19,337 nt of DNA from Candidatus Hodarchaeota archaeon (GTDB taxonomy: Archaea; Asgardarchaeota; Heimdallarchaeia; Hodarchaeales; Hodarchaeaceae). The notes beneath the pieces were generated by a model that made no database searches, was not told where the DNA came from, and saw nothing but the letters and a program-made list of their open reading frames with translations. The position numbers and the translations under genes are program-made. Shown one piece after another: positions 15,681-19,337 of the stretch. The stretch is taken from positions 1 through 19,337 of the forward strand of contig JAEOSP010000196.1 of NCBI GenBank assembly GCA_016840305.1, given 5' to 3'. The stretch's first letter is position 1. Each line of letters begins with the position of its first letter.

Positions 15681-15782
15681 CTTAAGGACTTCTTCCAAAT
15701 GTTTTGCACAGAAATAGCGATTCTTATAACTTGCATATACTGGTTGCTCACATTTAGAACATTTTTTTTCATTTTCTGACAA
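15648..15782 (-). CDS. Small zinc-finger protein, possibly truncated by a frameshift
   Basis: 44 residues from TTG 15782. The Shine-Dalgarno GAGGT (15789-15793) lies 6 bases before the start, and the gene begins 14 bases after the aminotransferase stop, so the two probably form an operon. The peptide carries CSKC (C8, C11) and CAKH (C25, H28), a CCCH zinc-binding set spaced like a short zinc finger, then a charged helix LEEVLKEEKQK. Within that tail the gene reads through an A7 run. One base more in that run would extend the frame to TAA 15547-15549, giving about 78 residues ending in a hydrophobic segment (PVITGFLVLIWLKN). Function is unknown; zinc binding is inferred from the cysteines. Confidence 0.65.
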   Translation of the reverse strand: MSENEKKCSKCEQPVYASYKNRYFCAKHLEEVLKEEKQKNISLN

Positions 15783-15796
15783 AAAGTTACCTCAAA

Positions 15797-17032
15797 TTAG
15801 ACTTTCTTACTATATACTTCTAATGCAAGTAAGGCTTTATTCAATCCTTTAGCTAAATTATCAATTGATGTTGTAAAACAGATCCGGAAGTACTGATTAT
15901 GCTCTTCCATGTTTTTCATGGAAAAAAAAGCTCCTGGAACAGTAACAACTCCATATTTCAGTTTCATCCATTTACAGAACTTTAAAGCATCAAATCCATC
16001 CATCTTAGGAAAAATATAAAACGCCCCTGCTGGTTTTGAAATAGTTAAAATCGAGGATTCTGCAAGAATCTCCAACGCTAAGTCTCTCCGCTCTTGATAT
16101 GTAGTTACTAGGTCTTTAATCGATTTTTTCAGTTGTTTTGTATTAGTTAATGCATTATATGCTGCATATTGCGCTAAACTATTTGCACATATATTCATCG
16201 TATGATGAACTATCTTGATTTTTTCAATGATAGACTCTGGAGCGGAGATATAACCTATTCGGAATCCACACATGGATAAGAATTTACTAAAGCTCTGAAT
16301 CATTATTGTTCTGTCAGAAGCTTCCGAGAAGGATGAAATAGAAGTATACGGCTTGTTATCAAATAAAATATTCCGATAGATTTCATCTGAGATAATTAAA
16401 AAATTAAATTTTGCAGCTAAACGAGCAATTTCCTGCAACGTCTTTTTTGGAATGATTGCTCCAGTAGGATTCCCGGGACTGATAAGGAGAAGAGCCTTGA
16501 TGGGTTTTTGTTCAAGAATTCTTAGTAGTTTCTCAATCTGTATATCAAAGTTGTCTTCCACTTTAGTTGTAATTGGTATTATATTTGCCCTATTGTATAA
16601 AATTGCGTTTATGTATGAGGGGTAACTAGGAAATGGTACAATAATATTATCATCAGGGGATAAAATGGCCTGTAAAGTGGCAAATATGGCACTTTGTCCA
16701 CCACTTGTCACCAAAATTTCATTTAGTGAGAGAAAAGTGTTGTTAAAACCTCTCTCATACTCAATTATAGCCTGTCTTAGATATTCTTCCCCTAGTATAT
16801 GAGTATATCTGGTTATATTCTTATCTAACGCTTCTTTAACAGAATTTTTAATATAAATGGGTGTAATAAGATCAGGTTGTCCAACACTAAAAAATATTTG
16901 TTCCTCAAATGGAATTTCAGAATTCCAAGTATTTACTTGCCTTATACCTGAAATGGGAGTATCTTTTACAATCTTGTTGAAAAATTGATCATATTCCAAT
17001 TGCGAAATCAACCTATTAACTGAATTTATCAC
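15797..17032 (-). CDS. Class I/II PLP-dependent aminotransferase (aspartate aminotransferase Ib/g-like)
   Basis: 411 residues, fold type I aminotransferase transferring an amino group between an amino acid and a 2-oxo acid through pyridoxal phosphate; cytosolic. Visible signatures: TSGGQSAIFA (phosphate-cup region, about 109-118), PGNPTGA with N188, ISDEIYR with D216 and Y219, SFSKFLSMCGFRIGY with the Schiff-base lysine K250 and R258, VPGAFF (365-370), and YFRICF with the carboxylate-binding R383. Length is normal. The start is GTG 17032, and no Shine-Dalgarno is apparent. Substrate preference (aspartate, alanine or aromatic) cannot be told. The small zinc-finger gene follows by 14 bases. Confidence 0.92.
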   Translation of the reverse strand: MINSVNRLISQLEYDQFFNKIVKDTPISGIRQVNTWNSEIPFEEQIFFSVGQPDLITPIYIKNSVKEALDKNITRYTHILGEEYLRQAIIEYERGFNNTFLSLNEILVTSGGQSAIFATLQAILSPDDNIIVPFPSYPSYINAILYNRANIIPITTKVEDNFDIQIEKLLRILEQKPIKALLLISPGNPTGAIIPKKTLQEIARLAAKFNFLIISDEIYRNILFDNKPYTSISSFSEASDRTIMIQSFSKFLSMCGFRIGYISAPESIIEKIKIVHHTMNICANSLAQYAAYNALTNTKQLKKSIKDLVTTYQERRDLALEILAESSILTISKPAGAFYIFPKMDGFDALKFCKWMKLKYGVVTVPGAFFSMKNMEEHNQYFRICFTTSIDNLAKGLNKALLALEVYSKKV

Positions 17033-17040
17033 ACAAAAAA

Positions 17041-17380
17041 GGTGTTTAAATTTCTAGGGTCATGATGAATCACATACCCGTTCTAGCAAGACAGAACTAG
17101 CTAGAGTAATTATTCAGGTTGATTTCTCTTACTTCTTTGAAAGATCCCCAAAGAAAGATTAGTACCTATTGTACAATCGATTTCAACCTAAGAATGCAAA
17201 CTAAGATAGTCCATTTCATTCTGTTAATCGATAAGTTACGTATTTAATGACCTTATCAAAGATTGAGTCACAAGTAATTATTTCGTAGTTGAAGTTGTTG
17301 ACTACCGATATTTCTTTAATAATTTACAGACTGTATAGATAATACTAGAATCAGCGATAAAAATAATAGAGTGAAGAGCA
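17041..17380. other. Non-coding stretch between divergent genes
   Basis: About 340 bases without a convincing ORF or tRNA, between the divergent aminotransferase and zinc-ribbon genes, so it should hold two promoters. It contains two possible stems. TTCTTTG (17133-17139) pairs with CAAAGAA (17149-17155), and AGGTTGA (17116-17122) pairs with TCAACCT (17183-17189) around it. An A/T stretch at 17357-17370 may act as the TATA region for the zinc-ribbon gene. Nothing else is recognised. Confidence 0.4.
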
Positions 17381-17545
17381 ATGACAATTCAAAATCAAAC
17401 TATAGAAAAATGTGTCTGTTGTGAAACAACAGAAGACAAAATACCACTAATTTCAATTTCTTACAAACAAAATAAAAGCTGGACCTGTTTTAATTGCCTC
17501 CCACAATTGTTACATGGCAAAAAAAATATCAACGACTATTCTTGA
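17381..17545 (+). CDS. Small zinc-ribbon protein with CLPxLxHG motif
   Basis: 54 residues from ATG 17381 to TGA 17543-17545. Two cysteine pairs are visible, C11/C14 in KCVCCET and C36/C39 in WTCFNC, separated by a beta-rich stretch (IPLISISYKQ). The peptide continues directly into CLPQLLHGKK. The pattern WxCxxCLPxLIHG recurs, as far as I recall, in small archaeal zinc-ribbon proteins of unknown role. A zinc-binding nucleic-acid or protein adaptor is the usual guess for such ribbons and is inference. Upstream there is only a weak GTGAAGAG. The next ATG (17552) lies 6 bases downstream, suggesting coupling. Confidence 0.7.
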   Translation: MTIQNQTIEKCVCCETTEDKIPLISISYKQNKSWTCFNCLPQLLHGKKNINDYS

Positions 17546-17594
17546 AGACCAATGAAAAACCTGAATGAGTTTCTAGTATTTCCCCGAGAAACCA

Positions 17595-17792
17595 TTGGCA
17601 AATTTATTCGACAAATACAGTCATGATAAATCTCACCCAAGAGCTAGATTACTTCGGTTTAATGGATTGTATGCAATTTCTTCATCTATTGGACCTCATA
17701 AATTTACAGATCCTAAGATTATTGATATTTGCTTGGATCATTGTTTAAAAATGGCCCCTTTTCACCACCTACTTGTAAAAATTATAAACTAA
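17595..17792 (+). CDS. Short hypothetical protein, probably frameshifted at its 5' end
   Basis: 65 residues if read from TTG 17595; an in-frame stop at 17574-17576 limits the frame. The peptide is compact and gene-like (HPRARLLRFNGLYAISSSIG, then FTDPKIIDICLDHCLKMAPF). I do not recognise it. A better start, ATG 17552, lies 6 bases after the zinc-ribbon stop but in another frame (MKNLNEFLVFPRETIG). Removing one C from the CCCC at 17582-17585 joins the two into a 79-residue protein, MKNLNEFLVFPEKPLANLF and onward. It may therefore be one gene with an indel, a sequencing error, or a decayed gene. It converges with the minus-strand gene 30 bases on. Confidence 0.5.
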   Translation: MANLFDKYSHDKSHPRARLLRFNGLYAISSSIGPHKFTDPKIIDICLDHCLKMAPFHHLLVKIIN

Positions 17793-17813
17793 AACCAAAA
17801 ATAATGAAAAAGA

Positions 17814-17831
17814 TGGGAAATTTTATTCCCA
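17814..17831. terminator. Short hairpin TGGGAA-ATTTTA-TTCCCA between convergent genes
   Basis: A perfect 6-bp inverted repeat with a 6-base loop overlaps the stop codon of the minus-strand gene and follows the plus-strand short ORF. It could be a bidirectional terminator or RNA end structure. The stem is short, so confidence is low. Confidence 0.3.
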
Positions 17832-18494
17832 AATTAGATTATCAAGAACTATTGATGATATTTTGACTCCTAGTTCACCGAGTAATGAGTTATTTAGCTT
17901 TGTTCTAGGGCCACCAATATTGAAACATTTATTTTCATCTACAATAGTGATTCCAGTATTTGCATCTATCTGAACAAGACTTGAATCCTTTTTACGAACC
18001 GAGATTTGTTTTTTATGTATAAGGACTAATTCTTCTTCTGAGCTGATTAAGAAGAAGTTTTTTCGACCAAAAATAATATATTTCGGATCGGAGTCTGAAT
18101 CGATGCTTATATTGGCCGATTCATCACCTAATCTTGTTTTTACCTTTTTTATTATTTGAGACGCCTCATTTTCCACCTTCAAAGTCTCTTCAGAAGTTAA
18201 AGTTACTAAATTTATGTTTTGTTTAAGATTTTCAAGTGTAAGCCCGATAATGACTAGATTTTCTCCTATAAACTGAACTGTATCACCAAAAGCTCCTTGA
18301 GACTTGGTATAGATTATTGTATCGACTAATACTTCCAATTTTCCTACTAAAACTACACCTTTATGTTTGGAATCAATAATTAACTCTTTGATGTATATAG
18401 AACTAGTTTTATTGACTTTGAAATAAGTTTGCACTAAAATATCTGGAGTTCCTTGCCACTCATATATTTCAGGCTCTAACCGAATCGAAACCAA
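17823..18494 (-). CDS. Beta-rich protein of unknown function, partner of the ArsR-type regulator
   Basis: 223 residues, not recognised. No signal peptide, transmembrane segment or catalytic motif is visible. Residues 1-100 and 140-215 alternate short hydrophobic strands with polar turns (for example GVVLVGKLEVLVDTIIY, LVIIGLTLENL, KYIIFGRKNFFLISSEEELV). A charged helix, about 103-125 (TSEETLKVENEASQIIKK), links the two halves, giving a two-lobed beta protein, possibly an internal duplication. The start is TTG 18494, 5 bases after the stop of the upstream regulator. Its Shine-Dalgarno (GAGGAGGAG) lies inside the regulator's last Glu codons, so translation is probably coupled. The context suggests it is coregulated with, or acts with, the regulator. 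Confidence 0.75.
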   Translation of the reverse strand: MVSIRLEPEIYEWQGTPDILVQTYFKVNKTSSIYIKELIIDSKHKGVVLVGKLEVLVDTIIYTKSQGAFGDTVQFIGENLVIIGLTLENLKQNINLVTLTSEETLKVENEASQIIKKVKTRLGDESANISIDSDSDPKYIIFGRKNFFLISSEEELVLIHKKQISVRKKDSSLVQIDANTGITIVDENKCFNIGGPRTKLNNSLLGELGVKISSIVLDNLIWE

Positions 18495-18499
18495 ATTAA

Positions 18500-19264
18500 T
18501 TACTCCTCCTCATCGAAATCAGATTCAGTATCCTTGTCATCTATGACAATTGGAACTCCAGTGGGTTTTTTAGCTCTTTGATATAGAAATTCTGCGAGTT
18601 TTAATGCTTCTCGTCCTGCAAAAGTTAACATATATCTCTCTCTTACTCCCTCTTGATGAACTAATCCCTCTTCTCTTAATATGGAGATATGATGTTTGAA
18701 GTTTCCTCCTTTGATATCTGTTTTTTCAGACAAATCAGATTGTCTTAAAGGTTCTTTTTCAAGCTCTTTAAGCATTCGTAAACGTTTTTGGTCTGATAAA
18801 GCACTCAATAATTCTGCTCCTCGTATATAAAAATCTTCGATGTCCTCTTCCGAGATTGAAGTAATCTTTTGCCTTCTATAACGTTTTTCCCTTCCTTGAC
18901 GTGATGAGGTTGGTGTTTGAAATAGAGATCCTACTGATTGATCAATTGAATCCCAAACAGATTCAAGAATACTCCCAATATAATGTTCAAGTGAGGATCC
19001 AATATTTTCTCCCCAATCTTTGAAAGGTTTTCCATCAAAGGCCATATCTCTCTCTCTTCTTCTAGCTCGTCTTCGTTCATAGGATTTTTTCCTTCGTTCG
19101 GGTTTTGAATCCCTCACTTGATCTATTTCTTCCCGTAAATCTTGGAATTCGTCGCGAATTTCTTTTCTCAAATCTCGAAAAAGATTTTTAAGTTCATCAC
19201 TGCCCTCATTGTCTGAATCATATGATTTCTTATCTTTTTCATCCTTTTTAAACTCATCACTCAT
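18500..19264 (-). CDS. ArsR-type winged-helix transcription regulator with charged N-terminal extension
   Basis: 254 residues. The C-terminal winged-helix domain (about 148-228) shows the ArsR pattern: ELLSALSDQKRLRMLKEL, then LRQSDLSEKT, then the recognition helix GGNFKHHISILREEGLV (186-202) and a wing ending RYMLTFAGREAL. The N-terminus is unlike a plain ArsR: an acidic start, a coiled-coil-like helix (about 24-50), a strongly basic Arg-rich stretch KSYERRRARRRERD (60-73), and an amphipathic segment (about 85-115) that could mediate oligomerisation or membrane contact. No ArsR metal-binding ELCVCD motif is present, so the signal is unknown. ATG 19264 is the first gene of a two-gene operon. 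A 9-bp palindrome sits 30 bases upstream of the start. Confidence 0.85.
   Translation of the reverse strand: MSDEFKKDEKDKKSYDSDNEGSDELKNLFRDLRKEIRDEFQDLREEIDQVRDSKPERRKKSYERRRARRRERDMAFDGKPFKDWGENIGSSLEHYIGSILESVWDSIDQSVGSLFQTPTSSRQGREKRYRRQKITSISEEDIEDFYIRGAELLSALSDQKRLRMLKELEKEPLRQSDLSEKTDIKGGNFKHHISILREEGLVHQEGVRERYMLTFAGREALKLAEFLYQRAKKPTGVPIVIDDKDTESDFDEEE
18503..18511 (-). promoter_or_regulatory. Shine-Dalgarno GAGGAGGAG embedded in the regulator's last codons
   Basis: The minus-strand GAG GAG GAG codons (final Glu residues of the regulator) serve as a strong Shine-Dalgarno, 8 bases before TTG 18494. This supports the TTG start and translational coupling. Confidence 0.65.
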
Positions 19265-19293
19265 TTATTATTCATCCATTCAGTTGTTAATTG

Positions 19294-19315
19294 AAAAGTT
19301 GTTTTTACAACTTTT
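19294..19315. promoter_or_regulatory. Palindrome AAAAGTTGT-N4-ACAACTTTT, candidate operator
   Basis: Perfect 9-bp arms (19294-19302 and 19307-19315) flank a TTTT spacer, 30 bases upstream of the regulator's ATG. ArsR-type dimers bind palindromes of this size, and the position overlaps the expected BRE/TATA region (about 27 bases from the start), so autorepression is plausible. A stem-loop in RNA is the alternative reading. Confidence 0.55.
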
Positions 19316-19337
19316 TACAGATTGATAAATGAAACTT

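Noticed and set aside
17041..17380. tRNA, CRISPR array or attachment site in the longest gene-free stretch
   Set aside because: No T-loop-like sequence, no regularly spaced direct repeats and no tRNA-end duplication were found; only short inverted repeats of 7 bases are present.

Overview
The window is AT-rich and most likely from an archaeon of the Asgard group (Promethearchaeota). It carries a Rab-like small GTPase with a GDALVGKT P-loop and a WDLSGQ switch II. It encodes both a bacterial-type DNA gyrase and a Topo VI whose A subunit shares sequence signatures with eukaryotic Spo11. TTG and GTG starts are frequent, an archaeal TATA box sits near the GTPase, and small zinc-ribbon genes are present. 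The class within Asgard cannot be fixed from this sequence.

Layout on the plus strand. The 3' end of a coiled-coil gene (1-252) is followed by a calcineurin-like metallophosphoesterase (283-1020) and a T-run terminator. After a 240-base promoter region comes a tightly packed topoisomerase operon: gyrB (1261-3282), gyrA (3302-5800), top6B (5801-10060), a second helix-hairpin-helix (HhH) repeat ORF (10070-12760), top6A (12788-14197) and a small kinase-fold protein (14244-14909). gyrA and top6B share a TAAATG junction. The operon therefore combines a type IIA and a type IIB topoisomerase.

The unusual part is the Topo VI. Its B subunit has a complete GHKL/H2TH/transducer core (about residues 1-510), then roughly 840 residues of degenerate HhH-like repeats. 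The next ORF consists of the same repeats. It lies in the same reading frame, is separated by a single TAA, and has no visible Shine-Dalgarno sequence. The TAA falls inside one repeat that otherwise aligns without gaps to its neighbour, so the two ORFs look like one protein of about 2,319 residues split by one stop codon. The A subunit has an N-terminal extension of about 88 residues that reads as a ubiquitin-like beta-grasp domain, fused to a Spo11/Top6A catalytic core.

Layout of the rest. On the minus strand are the Rab-like GTPase (14927-15487), a short zinc-finger gene possibly interrupted at an A7 run (15547-15782), and a class I/II aminotransferase (15797-17032). A roughly 340-base non-coding stretch follows. 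Two small plus-strand genes come next: a CLPxLxHG zinc ribbon (17381-17545) and a short ORF that looks frameshifted at a C4 run (17552-17792). Last, on the minus strand, is a two-gene operon of an ArsR-type winged-helix regulator (18500-19264) and a beta-rich protein of unknown function (17823-18494), with a 9-bp palindrome upstream as a candidate operator.
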